Source: DATAFF01 sp044870245 (GTDB taxonomy: Bacteria; Pseudomonadota; Alphaproteobacteria; Rhizobiales; Aestuariivirgaceae). Taken from it: a stretch of DNA of 64,000 bases. Below are positions 25,593 to 34,203 of the stretch, in pieces. Below the pieces are notes generated by a model. That model was not told the origin of the DNA, did no database searches, and saw nothing but the letters and a program-made list of their open reading frames with translations. The first letter of the stretch is position 1. Each line of letters begins with the position of its first letter. The DNA is taken from NCBI GenBank assembly GCA_044870245.1, contig JBIOYR010000069.1, forward strand, positions 1 to 64,000, given 5' to 3'. The position numbers and the translations under genes were made by a program.

Positions 25593-26159
25593 TCAGAAAC
25601 CCCATCCCCAATAATACCCAGGATACCGAGGCGGGTATGCGCTCCAAGGGTCGCGCGGATATCTCGAATATCTCGGATATCTCGGATATCTCGGATAGGT
25701 CCTGTAGGAGCTAGGTCTGTCAGCCGTGTCGAAGGAACCCCTGCTCGTGGTGACGCGGATGGTCACATTTCCCAGTCCTTCGTCTTGGACCAGCTGATAG
25801 AATTCCGCCGCTTGGGCGGGATGCAGCCGCACGCAGCCGTGTGAGACTGCACGACCCAACCTGCGGACCTCCATTGTCCCGTGGATGGCCACATCGCCAT
25901 TGAAGAAGACGCTCCATGGCATCGGCGCACTTTCATATTTGCTCGATGCATGATCGGCATCGAGAAAGGTCGGATGAAAGGTTCCGCTCGGCGTCGCATA
26001 ACCTGGACGACCTGTCGAAACCTTCCAAACCCACAGTTGCTCCCCGTCCTTCGACACGGTGACTGTCTGGGTACGCTTGTCGATCACCGCCAGGACCTTT
26101 CCGAACGCTGGCGTGATCATCAGAAGCATTGCCGCCGCCGCTGCAAACTCTCTACGCAT
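25593..26159 (-). CDS. L,D-transpeptidase (YkuD) with a Tyr-Pro-Arg repeat tail
   Basis: A signal peptide (MRREFAAAAAMLLMITPAFG) leads into a YkuD domain with IHGT and SHGCVRLH, the catalytic His and Cys of L,D-transpeptidases that make 3-3 peptidoglycan cross-links or attach proteins to the wall. It has 188 residues. The last ~35 residues form an aromatic, Pro- and Arg-rich tail with YPR repeats ending YYWGWGF, encoded by 9-base DNA repeats at 25657-25701. Tails like this may bind wall or membrane. It appears monocistronic. Confidence 0.9.
   Translation of the reverse strand: MRREFAAAAAMLLMITPAFGKVLAVIDKRTQTVTVSKDGEQLWVWKVSTGRPGYATPSGTFHPTFLDADHASSKYESAPMPWSVFFNGDVAIHGTMEVRRLGRAVSHGCVRLHPAQAAEFYQLVQDEGLGNVTIRVTTSRGSFDTADRPSSYRTYPRYPRYPRYSRYPRDPWSAYPPRYPGYYWGWGF
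25657..25701. repeat. Five tandem 9-bp repeats within the L,D-transpeptidase gene
   Basis: Units read GGATATCTC, GAATATCTC, GGATATCTC, GGATATCTC and GGATAGGTC on the + strand. On the coding strand each unit gives Tyr-Pro-Arg (the last variant Tyr-Arg-Thr in register). Because 9 is a multiple of three, gain or loss of units keeps the frame. Confidence 0.85.
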
Positions 26160-26221
26160 CTGAGATTCCCCTCAACTGACTGATTGTACTTTAGCAGGGG
26201 AGATGCGGCGGTGCGATGGTC

Positions 26222-27217
26222 TCATTTGGCGCGGGCGAGGGACAGTCGGCCACGCCCATGGGGAAGCGTTAGGTCGACAGCGGGGCCCAATGGGACAATG
26301 CCTGTCGGATTGATCGTGCGGTGACTGCCGTAATAGTGTCCCTTGATGTGGCGCATATCGACTGTCTCGGCGATACCCGGCATCTGATAGAGGTCGCGCA
26401 GATAACCTGACAGGTTTGGATAGTCGGCAATTCGGCGAAGGTTGCACTTGAAATGACCGAAATAGACCGGATCGAACCGCAACAGCGTCGTGAACAGCCG
26501 CCAATCTGCCTCGGTCAGGCGGTCTCCCATCAGGTAGCGATGCGTGACGAGATGTGCCTCGACGGCATCAAGTGTTGCGAATAGCTCGACGAAGGCTGCC
26601 TCATATGCCTCCTGCGTGGTCGCGAATCCTGCCTTGTAAACGCCATTGTTCACAGTGTGGTAGATGCGGGCGTTCCAGGCGTCGATGCCCGACCGCAATT
26701 CCTTTGGATAGTAGTCGCCGGGCGCCGCACCACAGGTCTCGAAGACCGAATTGAACATGCGGATGATTTCGGAGGACTCGTTGTTCACGATCGTGTCGCC
26801 CACCTTGTCCCAAAGGACCGGCACGGTAACCCTGCCGGTATAGCGTGGCTCGGCCTTGGTGTAGACCTCATGCAAGAAGCGGGCGCCGTGAACCGGGTCC
26901 GCCACGACGCCCGGGCCATCGGCGAACGTCCAGCCGTTGTCGAGCATGAGCCAATGCACGATCGAGACGCTGATCATGCTCTCGAGTCCTTTGAGCTTGC
27001 GGAAAACAAGCGTCCGGTGCGCCCAAGGGCAGGCGAGCGACACGTAGAGATGATAGCGGTCTCGCTCCGCCCGGAAGCCGCCTACACCACTCTCTCCGGG
27101 AGAACCGTCCGGCGTGATCCAGTTTCGAAAGCTGGTATCCTTGCGAACGAAGCGCCCACCCGTGCTCTTGGTGTCGTACCACTCGTCGCGCCAGGCACCG
27201 TCAACAAGCAATCCCAT
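26222..27217 (-). CDS. yqjG: Glutathionyl-hydroquinone reductase (GST family, YqjG-like)
   Basis: This Xi-class glutathione transferase reduces glutathionyl-hydroquinones to hydroquinones. The catalytic Cys is C63 in LACPWAHR, the same position as in E. coli YqjG. The N-terminal thioredoxin-like part is followed by an all-helical C-terminal domain (YLMGDRLTEADWRLFTTLLRF). The length of 331 residues is usual. It lies 22 bases downstream of the esterase start region, so the two may share a transcript. Confidence 0.93.
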   Translation of the reverse strand: MGLLVDGAWRDEWYDTKSTGGRFVRKDTSFRNWITPDGSPGESGVGGFRAERDRYHLYVSLACPWAHRTLVFRKLKGLESMISVSIVHWLMLDNGWTFADGPGVVADPVHGARFLHEVYTKAEPRYTGRVTVPVLWDKVGDTIVNNESSEIIRMFNSVFETCGAAPGDYYPKELRSGIDAWNARIYHTVNNGVYKAGFATTQEAYEAAFVELFATLDAVEAHLVTHRYLMGDRLTEADWRLFTTLLRFDPVYFGHFKCNLRRIADYPNLSGYLRDLYQMPGIAETVDMRHIKGHYYGSHRTINPTGIVPLGPAVDLTLPHGRGRLSLARAK

Positions 27218-27239
27218 CGTGCTATCCGATCTCGATGCG

Positions 27240-27860
27240 TCAGAGTTGGTCGATCCAGTCTTTGGTGAGCGACAAGTCAGCTTGGGTCAGGACATGACCC
27301 GCCGGCAGCACGCGATGTTGGACGGTCGCGCCGGCTTCCGTCAGCAGCGAGGCCAAGCGTCTTGCATTTTCCAACGGCACGATGGGGTCTGAAGCTCCCG
27401 AGAGCATCAGCACCGGCTTGCGGGTGAGATCGACGCTCGACGGGTTCTGGAGCGGCACCATCGCCCGGAGCAACGCAGCGCCGGCAAGGGCATCGGGCCG
27501 GAGCTGCAGAACCGCTGCGGCGATATTGGCTCCGTTCGAGAATCCGACAGCAATGGGTGCCGTGAGCTTGTAGGACTCCTGCGCCTCGGCGATGAAGTCG
27601 GCGAGCTCATTGGCACGGCGACGAACGTCGGTCTCATCGAACACGCCTTCGGCGAGGCGGCGGAAGAAGCGCGGCATCCCGCCCTCCAGCACCTTCCCCC
27701 TCGGAGAGAGCAGAGCGGAGCCGGGGGCTACCAACCGGCCGAGTGGCAGCAGATCGTCCTCGTTGCCGCCGGTTCCATGCAGCAGCAAAAGCGGTCGCCG
27801 CCCCGGTTCGGCCGCCGGTGTCAAACGGTGGATGAAGGAGAGTTCGCTCGTGGTGCTCAT
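27240..27860 (-). CDS. Alpha/beta hydrolase, phospholipase/carboxylesterase family
   Basis: This is a 206-residue esterase. It has an oxyanion segment LLLLHGTGGNEDD, nucleophile elbow GFSNGA, Asp in SGASDPIVP and His in AGHVLT, the classical triad. It is similar to the YpfH/acyl-protein thioesterase group. There is no signal peptide. It lies four bases after the cyclase stop, so the order of transcription is cyclase, esterase, glutathionyl-hydroquinone reductase. Confidence 0.9.
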   Translation of the reverse strand: MSTTSELSFIHRLTPAAEPGRRPLLLLHGTGGNEDDLLPLGRLVAPGSALLSPRGKVLEGGMPRFFRRLAEGVFDETDVRRRANELADFIAEAQESYKLTAPIAVGFSNGANIAAAVLQLRPDALAGAALLRAMVPLQNPSSVDLTRKPVLMLSGASDPIVPLENARRLASLLTEAGATVQHRVLPAGHVLTQADLSLTKDWIDQL

Positions 27861-27864
27861 GTGC

Positions 27865-29733
27865 TTACGCGGCAGCAGCGGGAGCGCCGGCGGCAGTCAA
27901 GTCTCTCAGATAGCGCTCCATCAGCGGCGATGACCCGAATCTGCGATAGAGGCGCTCGCCGGCAAGCGAGAAGCGCGGCTCCACTTCGACCAGCTCCGTC
28001 ATTGCGCTTCGCGCCTCGTCGGTGCGGCCGAGCCGCATCAGCGCTGCAACCCGAAGCTTCAGGCAGTTCGCTTCCCTTGGTGCGATCAACAAGCACTCCG
28101 CCAGTACCTTCTCGGCCTCGGAAATTCGGTCGGTGGCGTACAGCGCCTGACCATGCACATAGTAGTAATAGGCCGGTGTCATGGGATGCAGCCGGCGGGC
28201 ACGTTCGGCGTTGGCCAGAGCCTGCTGATAAGAGCCGAAGCGAACCTGTGCTTTCGCCAGCGATACCAAGCTGTCGGGATCGCTGGGCGTGAGCTCGACC
28301 GCACGTTCCCCTGCCGTCAGGCTGGCATCGTAGTCGCCAGCCACCGCAAGGCCGTAGCTCAGGACTTGATATCCGAGCGCGAGGTCGGGTTGAAGACGCA
28401 CTGCCTCGCGCGCCTCGACAAGCCCGAGATCGAGATCAGTCGGCTTGTGTTCGCCAGTGATCTTCTCGGTGGAGTCGACGATATAGGTAAGCGCCAAGAG
28501 AGCATGTGCCGCGGCATAGCTTGGGTCGAGGTCGATTGCGCGCCGATAGATGCCACGGGCATCGAGCAGCCCCTGTCTGTCCTTCGACCCGTGCGGGAAA
28601 CGGCTACGGGCCTGCAGTACGAGATCATAGGCACGCGGATTGCCGGTCGGTCGCGACATCGCCGCGGCGGACTCCGATTGCCTGACGTAAGACAGGAGCG
28701 ATGCGACGATCCGGCTGGTCAAGTCCGACTGCACATCGAACACATCCTCGACCAGACGATCGTAGCTTCGCGACCAGAGGTGGGTCCCTGATCGCGCGTC
28801 GATCAGCTGTGCGACGACCCGCAACTGGTTCCCCGACCGGCGGGCACTCCCTTCGACAACGTATCCTGCGCCAAGCTCGGTGCCGATGGTGCGGATGTCG
28901 GTTGCCCTGTCCTTGAATGCAAAGGTCGAATTGCGGGCTATGACCAGCAGGTCGCGATTGCGCGCAAGATCAGCAATGATGTCCTCGGTCAGGCCGTCGG
29001 CGAAATAGTTCTCCTGGGGACTACCGCTCAGGTTCTGGAACGGCAGCACCGCCACGACCGGGCGGGTATCGGTGGCAAGGTCCTGCTCTATGGCATTGGG
29101 TCTCGTGTCGAGAGTCTTGGCCACCATCGTGAGCCACCCGGTGCCCGAGCTGCCGGCCCCGACCACCACAAGCGCCAAGGTGCCGAACCCCAGGGCAAGC
29201 TTCCCATGCGGCAAGGCGAATAACCGCCGGTGAAGGACCGATTGGGCCGAACGAAACGCAAACAACTCGACGGGTTCGGGAATATTTTTCAGCCACCGCC
29301 GGCCAATGCGCTTGAACGTTGAACCTAGGGAACCATCGGCGCTGCGGATGATCGCAGCGCTTGCGCATATTCCTCCAGGCTCCGCCACCGCCTGAAGGCG
29401 CGCGGCAACATTCACGCCATCGCCGAACACATCGCCACCCTCTTCAATCACATCACCGAGATTGAGACCGATACGAAGCTTGAGCGGCTGGTTTTCGAGA
29501 TCCCGCTGAATCTCGACTGCAGCGCTCAACGCGTCATTGGCGCTGGTAAAGGCTGCGAGGAAACCGTCGCCGGTGGTCTTGAAAACGCGACCGAAATGAC
29601 GATCAACCTGCGGCGTGACTATTTCATCGAAGGTTTGGCGCAAGTTCTGATAGGTGGCGGCCTCGTCCTCCGCCATCATCCGGCTATATCCCACGACATC
29701 GCCGGCCAATATGGCGGCAAGCCTGCGCTCCAT
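27865..29733 (-). CDS. Class III adenylate cyclase with TolB-like domain and TPR repeats
   Basis: This 622-residue protein is a paralogue of the gene at the left edge. The cyclase domain (about 4-170) has LAGDVVGYSR (D11), FKTTGDGFLAAF and GDGVNVAARLQA, so both metal Asp residues, the Asn/Arg pair and the adenine-selecting Lys/Asp are kept. One transmembrane stretch (about 180-205) precedes a TolB-like segment (VVAVLPFQNLSGS, YFADGLTEDIIADLAR). TPR-like helices follow (AAHALLALTY, ANAERARRLHPMTPAYYYYV). The catalytic domain precedes the membrane helix, so the sensory part would lie across it. The signal is unknown. Confidence 0.93.
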   Translation of the reverse strand: MERRLAAILAGDVVGYSRMMAEDEAATYQNLRQTFDEIVTPQVDRHFGRVFKTTGDGFLAAFTSANDALSAAVEIQRDLENQPLKLRIGLNLGDVIEEGGDVFGDGVNVAARLQAVAEPGGICASAAIIRSADGSLGSTFKRIGRRWLKNIPEPVELFAFRSAQSVLHRRLFALPHGKLALGFGTLALVVVGAGSSGTGWLTMVAKTLDTRPNAIEQDLATDTRPVVAVLPFQNLSGSPQENYFADGLTEDIIADLARNRDLLVIARNSTFAFKDRATDIRTIGTELGAGYVVEGSARRSGNQLRVVAQLIDARSGTHLWSRSYDRLVEDVFDVQSDLTSRIVASLLSYVRQSESAAAMSRPTGNPRAYDLVLQARSRFPHGSKDRQGLLDARGIYRRAIDLDPSYAAAHALLALTYIVDSTEKITGEHKPTDLDLGLVEAREAVRLQPDLALGYQVLSYGLAVAGDYDASLTAGERAVELTPSDPDSLVSLAKAQVRFGSYQQALANAERARRLHPMTPAYYYYVHGQALYATDRISEAEKVLAECLLIAPREANCLKLRVAALMRLGRTDEARSAMTELVEVEPRFSLAGERLYRRFGSSPLMERYLRDLTAAGAPAAAA

Positions 29734-29976
29734 CGCTCACCCGAACTATCGCCTACCTGGTCCACCTAACTTAGGAAGGATCGGCGCCTCTTCAAATCAC
29801 GTGTTTCTGTTCGACAAGCCATGCACGAGGGATCATCGTCTTGCGAAGCCGAAGCGCCTGATGCAAGCTGTAGGCTCGCTGCCGGCGCTGGCGTAGCCGC
29901 CATTTCGAGGGCGCTGCTTCGCACAACTGGCATGCGCCTCGTTCCACAACCGGCAGTGATGGTGCAGGAGTGAGCG

Positions 29977-31035
29977 GTGGCCGGTCCTGTCGTGGGTGTT
30001 ATTGCAAATCCGGTCTCTGCCCGCGACATCCGCCGGGTCATCGCCCATGCCGGCAGCCTTCAGGTCACCGACCGTGCGAACATCGTGCTGCGCATTCTCG
30101 CCGGCCTCGCCGCCGTCGGGATCGGTCAGGTGGTGATGATGCCTGAGAATGCCGGCATCCGAACGCATCTCGCGCGGGCCATGATGCGGGCGAGAAACAC
30201 TGGCGAAGCGCGGTTTCCCGATCTCAGCTTCCTCGATATGAAGGTCACGGGGCAGGCAGCCGACAGCGCCATTGCGGCGCGCATGATGCGCAAGCTGGAG
30301 GTCGCGGCGATCATCGTCCTGGGCGGCGACGGCACTCACCGCGTTGTCGTATCGGAGTGCGGGAGCGTTCCGATCGCCGGCGTTTCATCGGGCACCAACA
30401 ATGCCTTCCCTGAAACCCGCGAGCCTACGGTCACCGGCTTGGCTGTCGGGCTTGCCGTCACTGGTGCAGTTCCGGCGTCGGCTGCCTTCGTCGCCAACAA
30501 GCGGCTGGACGTGGTGATCAACGGTCGACGCGAGATAGCGCTCGTCGATGTCGCCATTGTCGAGGAGCGATTTGTCGGGTCGCGAGCGATCTGGAAGACC
30601 GAGGGTTTCCGCGAGCTTTTCGTTACCTTCGCTGAACCCGGCGGTATCGGCATGTCGTCCATTGTCGGCTTGCTGGCGCCGGTGAAACGCACCTCTCCCT
30701 ATGGTCGCAGAGTGGTCTTCGGTCGGCGGGATCGCGCGCCAACCCTGGTGATGGCGCCGATCGCGCCAGGCTTGATCGAGCCGGTCGGCGTCGAACGGAT
30801 CGAGACTATCGAACTCGATATGCCAGTGCCGCTGACGGTTTCAGCCGGGTCCATAGCGCTGGATGGTGAGCGCGAGATCACCTTTTCCGAGGTGGATAGC
30901 ATCGTCGTGACGCTGCGTAGTGCGGCTTTCCGCACCATCGATATCGCCGCGTGCATGGCGCATGCCGCAGCGCAGGGAAGCTTTGTTGAACCGGTCAGCA
31001 AACAAAAAAATCTTCAGCAGGGAGGATTTCAATGA
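29977..31035 (+). CDS. acoX: AcoX-like ATP-NAD kinase family protein
   Basis: This is a 352-residue protein with an NAD-kinase-like GGDG site (VLGGDGTHR) and a GVSSGTNNAFP segment. AcoX is encoded in many acetoin-dehydrogenase operons; its catalytic role is not established. It overlaps the start of the E1-alpha gene by four bases. The 243-base gap upstream is shared with the divergent cyclase gene; I see no clear operator there. Confidence 0.88.
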   Translation: MAGPVVGVIANPVSARDIRRVIAHAGSLQVTDRANIVLRILAGLAAVGIGQVVMMPENAGIRTHLARAMMRARNTGEARFPDLSFLDMKVTGQAADSAIAARMMRKLEVAAIIVLGGDGTHRVVVSECGSVPIAGVSSGTNNAFPETREPTVTGLAVGLAVTGAVPASAAFVANKRLDVVINGRREIALVDVAIVEERFVGSRAIWKTEGFRELFVTFAEPGGIGMSSIVGLLAPVKRTSPYGRRVVFGRRDRAPTLVMAPIAPGLIEPVGVERIETIELDMPVPLTVSAGSIALDGEREITFSEVDSIVVTLRSAAFRTIDIAACMAHAAAQGSFVEPVSKQKNLQQGGFQ

Positions 31036-32015
31036 GCGAGAACGCATTTCCGCTGAGCAAGGGCAAACTGCTCGAAGCCTATAGGATCATGCGGACCATC
31101 CGCGAGTTCGAAGAACGGCTGCATGTGGATTTCGCTCGCGGCGACATCCCCGGTTTTGTCCATCTCTATGCCGGCGAAGAGGCGACGGCCGCCGGAATCA
31201 TGATGCATCTCAATGACAATGATCGCATCGCCTCGACGCATCGTGGTCACGGCCACTGCATTGCAAAGGGTGTCGACGTCAAGGAGATGATGGCGGAGAT
31301 CTATGGCAAAGTGACGGGGTCGTGCCGCGGCAAGGGTGGCTCAATGCATATAGCCGATCTGTCGAAAGGCATGATGGGCGCCAACGGAATCCTCGGCGCC
31401 GGCGCGCCGCTTGCCTGCGGTGCAGCGCTCGCCGCGCAAAAACTCGGCCATAAGGGAGTGGGCATCTGTTTCGTCGGCGACGGCGCCTCCAATCAAGGAA
31501 TGTTCCTGGAGAGTCTCAATCTCGCGGCGGTCTGGAATCTGCCGGCGATCTTCGTGGTCGAGAACAACGGCTATGCCGAATCGACCTCGGTGGAATGGGC
31601 CGTGGCATCGGATTCCTATGTCGACCGCGCAACCGGCTTCGGCCTGCCCGGAATCACCGTCGACGGCACGGACTTCTTCGCGGTCTACGAGGCGGCCGGC
31701 GAAATCATCAAGCGGGCCCGTGAAGGTGGGGGGCCATCGCTTCTGGAATGCAAGATGGTTCGCTTCCATGGACATTTCGAGGGCGATGCCCAGACCTATC
31801 GCGCCAAGGGCGAATTGGAGGATATCCGCGCCAACAATGACTGCATCAAGCTGTTTCAAGCGCGGGTCCGCGAAGCGGGTCTCCTCTCCGCCGCCGAAAT
31901 GGAGAGGATCGACGGCGAGGTGGCGCACCTCATCGATGAGGCGGTCGCCGAAGCGAAGGCAGCCGCCTTGCCCAATGCACGCGACCTGCTGACCGACGTC
32001 TACGTCGCCTATTGA
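31032..32015 (+). CDS. acoA: Acetoin dehydrogenase E1 component, alpha subunit (TPP-dependent)
   Basis: This is a 327-residue E1-alpha subunit. The thiamine-diphosphate motif runs from GDGASNQG to VVENNGYAEST. HRGHGHCIAKG and GKGGSMH are conserved in branched-chain, pyruvate and acetoin E1-alpha proteins. The neighbouring acoX and the lipoyl-hydrolase fusion make acetoin (or a related diketone) the best substrate guess. Confidence 0.92.
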   Translation: MSENAFPLSKGKLLEAYRIMRTIREFEERLHVDFARGDIPGFVHLYAGEEATAAGIMMHLNDNDRIASTHRGHGHCIAKGVDVKEMMAEIYGKVTGSCRGKGGSMHIADLSKGMMGANGILGAGAPLACGAALAAQKLGHKGVGICFVGDGASNQGMFLESLNLAAVWNLPAIFVVENNGYAESTSVEWAVASDSYVDRATGFGLPGITVDGTDFFAVYEAAGEIIKRAREGGGPSLLECKMVRFHGHFEGDAQTYRAKGELEDIRANNDCIKLFQARVREAGLLSAAEMERIDGEVAHLIDEAVAEAKAAALPNARDLLTDVYVAY

Positions 32016-32045
32016 CAGAGATAACAATCGTCAGGGGAGGATCAC

Positions 32046-33068
32046 ATGGCCCGCAAGCTGAGCATGAAGGATGCAATCAACGAGGCAATCGACCAGGAGA
32101 TGCGGCGCGACCCAACCGTCATCATTATGGGTGAGGACATTGTCGGCGGCACGGGCTCGCCCGGCGAAGCCGACGCGTGGGGCGGTGTGCTCGGTGTCAC
32201 CAAAGGTCTGTTCGCCAAGCATGGTGACCGTCTCATGGACACGCCATTGTCGGAAAGCGCCTATGTGGGTGCCGCCATCGGAGCGGCGACCTGCGGCCTT
32301 CGACCGATTGCCGAGCTGATGTTCATCGACTTCATGGGCGTCTGCCTCGACCAGATCTACAATCAGGCGGCAAAATTCCGGTACATGTTCGGCGGCAAGG
32401 CGCAAACCCCAGTGGTCATTCGCGCCATGTGCGGAGCCGGGTTCCGCGCCGCTGCTCAGCACAGCCAGATGCTGACGCCGATCTTCACCCACATTCCCGG
32501 GCTGAAGGTGGTCTGCCCGTCCAACGCTTACGACGCCAAGGGACTGCTGATTCAATCGATCCGCGACAACGATCCCGTGATCTTTCTGGAGCACAAGAAC
32601 CTGTATGGCCAGGAATCGGACGTGCCCGAAGAATCCTATGCGATCCCATTCGCCGAGGCCAATGTCATTCGTGACGGCAAGCATGCGACCGTCGTCACCT
32701 ATGGCCAGACGGTCAAGCGCTCTGTCGACGCGGCCAGTCTCCTGGCCAAGGAAGGGATCGAGTGCGAGGTCATCGATCTGAGGACCTTGTCACCCATCGA
32801 CATGGACACGGTGATCGAGAGCGTCGAGGGAACCGGCCGGCTCGTCTGCGTTGACGAGGCCAATCCGCGCTGCTCCATTGCATCGGATATTTCGGCAATG
32901 GTGGCGCAGGAGGCCTTCGATGCCCTGAAGGCGCCGATCCGAATGGTCACTGCTCCGCACACGCCTGTGCCGTTCTCGCCGACGTTGGAAGACCTCTATG
33001 TTCCGAGCGTCGAAGCGATCGCCGCTGCAGTGCGCAAGACGGTCGGCGCGCAGCACAGGGTAATGTGA
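32046..33068 (+). CDS. acoB: Acetoin dehydrogenase E1 component, beta subunit
   Basis: This is a 340-residue transketolase-type E1-beta subunit. GEDIVGGTGSPGE, DTPLSESAYVGAAIG and the ending HTPVPFSPTLEDLYVP are family-typical. GGGGAGG-like purines (AGGGGAGG) precede the ATG by about seven bases. It forms the alpha2-beta2 E1 with the preceding gene. Confidence 0.92.
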   Translation: MARKLSMKDAINEAIDQEMRRDPTVIIMGEDIVGGTGSPGEADAWGGVLGVTKGLFAKHGDRLMDTPLSESAYVGAAIGAATCGLRPIAELMFIDFMGVCLDQIYNQAAKFRYMFGGKAQTPVVIRAMCGAGFRAAAQHSQMLTPIFTHIPGLKVVCPSNAYDAKGLLIQSIRDNDPVIFLEHKNLYGQESDVPEESYAIPFAEANVIRDGKHATVVTYGQTVKRSVDAASLLAKEGIECEVIDLRTLSPIDMDTVIESVEGTGRLVCVDEANPRCSIASDISAMVAQEAFDALKAPIRMVTAPHTPVPFSPTLEDLYVPSVEAIAAAVRKTVGAQHRVM

Positions 33069-33076
33069 GGCAAGGG

Positions 33077-34186
33077 ATGGACCAGAACATCACGCCGCTT
33101 GTCATGCCGAAATGGGGACTCTCGATGAAGGAGGGCACGCTCTCGGCCTGGCATGTCGAGGAAGGGCAGACGATCACCCCCGGTCAGGAGATCATGGACG
33201 TCGAGACGGACAAGATTGCCAACGCCGTGGAAGCTGCCGACGGCGGACTGCTCAGGCGCCGCATTGGCGAGATCGGACAGATATACCCGGTCAAGGCGCT
33301 GCTCGGGGTGATGGCGCCGCCTGAGGTCAGCGATGCCGAGATCGACGCTTATGTCGCGGCCTTCGAGGTCCCGACGGCAAATGAGGCCGATGAGGAACAG
33401 GAACAATCATACCAGATTGTCGAAACGGGTCGCGGCAGACTGCGCTATGCGCATCGACCGGGCAGGGGCCACCCCATCGTGCTCATTCATGGCTTCGGCG
33501 GTGATCTCGACAATTGGCTTTTCAACATCGACGCCATTGCTGATGCCGGGCCGGTCTACGCGCTTGATCTGCCCGGCCATGGCGGTTCGACGAAGGCGAT
33601 AGACGATCCTGGGCTGGATGCGCTGGCCGATGCGGCTCGGCAGTTTCTTGAAGCGCTCGGGTTGCAAAACGCCAACCTTGTCGGACATTCAATGGGAGGC
33701 GCTGTCGCTGGCATGGTTGCCCTGCAGGGCGGTGGCCTTGCCCGCTCACTCACTCTGCTCAGCTCGCTGGGGCTCGGCGAGGAGATCAACGCCGGCTATG
33801 TCGACGGCTTCGTCGCCGCGGAGTCGCGCCGCGAGCTCAAACCGGTACTGAAGAATCTCTTCGCCGATGAGAATCTCGTCAGCCGCCAGATGATCGACGA
33901 TCTGTTGAGGTTCAAGCGTTTGGACGGCGTAAAGGAGGCGCTGCGCGGCTTGGCCGACGCGATGTTCAAGGATGGCAAGCAAAGACGGTCACTCGCGCGC
34001 GATCTGCAGGAGGCGACCTTCCCCATCCAGATCATCTGGGGGGCGCAGGATGCGATCATCCCCGCTGCGCATGCGAGGGCGCTGCCCCGTGCGAGGGTCG
34101 AGATCATCGAGGGGGCCGGCCATATGGCGATGATGGAGGCGGCCGGCAGAGTCAACCAGGTGATCCGCGCCGTGGTCGCCGCTTGA
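33077..34186 (+). CDS. acoC: AcoC-type E2: lipoyl domain fused to an alpha/beta hydrolase
   Basis: This is the dihydrolipoyl acetyltransferase of the acetoin dehydrogenase complex. The N-terminal lipoyl domain (about 5-80) has the lipoylation Lys in VETDKIAN. After an acidic linker, an alpha/beta hydrolase-fold domain shows HGFGGDLDNW, GHSMGGAV, GAQDAIIP and GAGHMAM, the AcoC layout, instead of the usual catalytic acyltransferase domain. The ATG at 33077 is preferred over an in-frame GTG at 33065; it begins nine bases after the acoB stop. No E3 gene follows. Confidence 0.92.
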   Translation: MDQNITPLVMPKWGLSMKEGTLSAWHVEEGQTITPGQEIMDVETDKIANAVEAADGGLLRRRIGEIGQIYPVKALLGVMAPPEVSDAEIDAYVAAFEVPTANEADEEQEQSYQIVETGRGRLRYAHRPGRGHPIVLIHGFGGDLDNWLFNIDAIADAGPVYALDLPGHGGSTKAIDDPGLDALADAARQFLEALGLQNANLVGHSMGGAVAGMVALQGGGLARSLTLLSSLGLGEEINAGYVDGFVAAESRRELKPVLKNLFADENLVSRQMIDDLLRFKRLDGVKEALRGLADAMFKDGKQRRSLARDLQEATFPIQIIWGAQDAIIPAAHARALPRARVEIIEGAGHMAMMEAAGRVNQVIRAVVAA

Positions 34187-34203
34187 TTGGCAAGATGGCT
34201 TGA

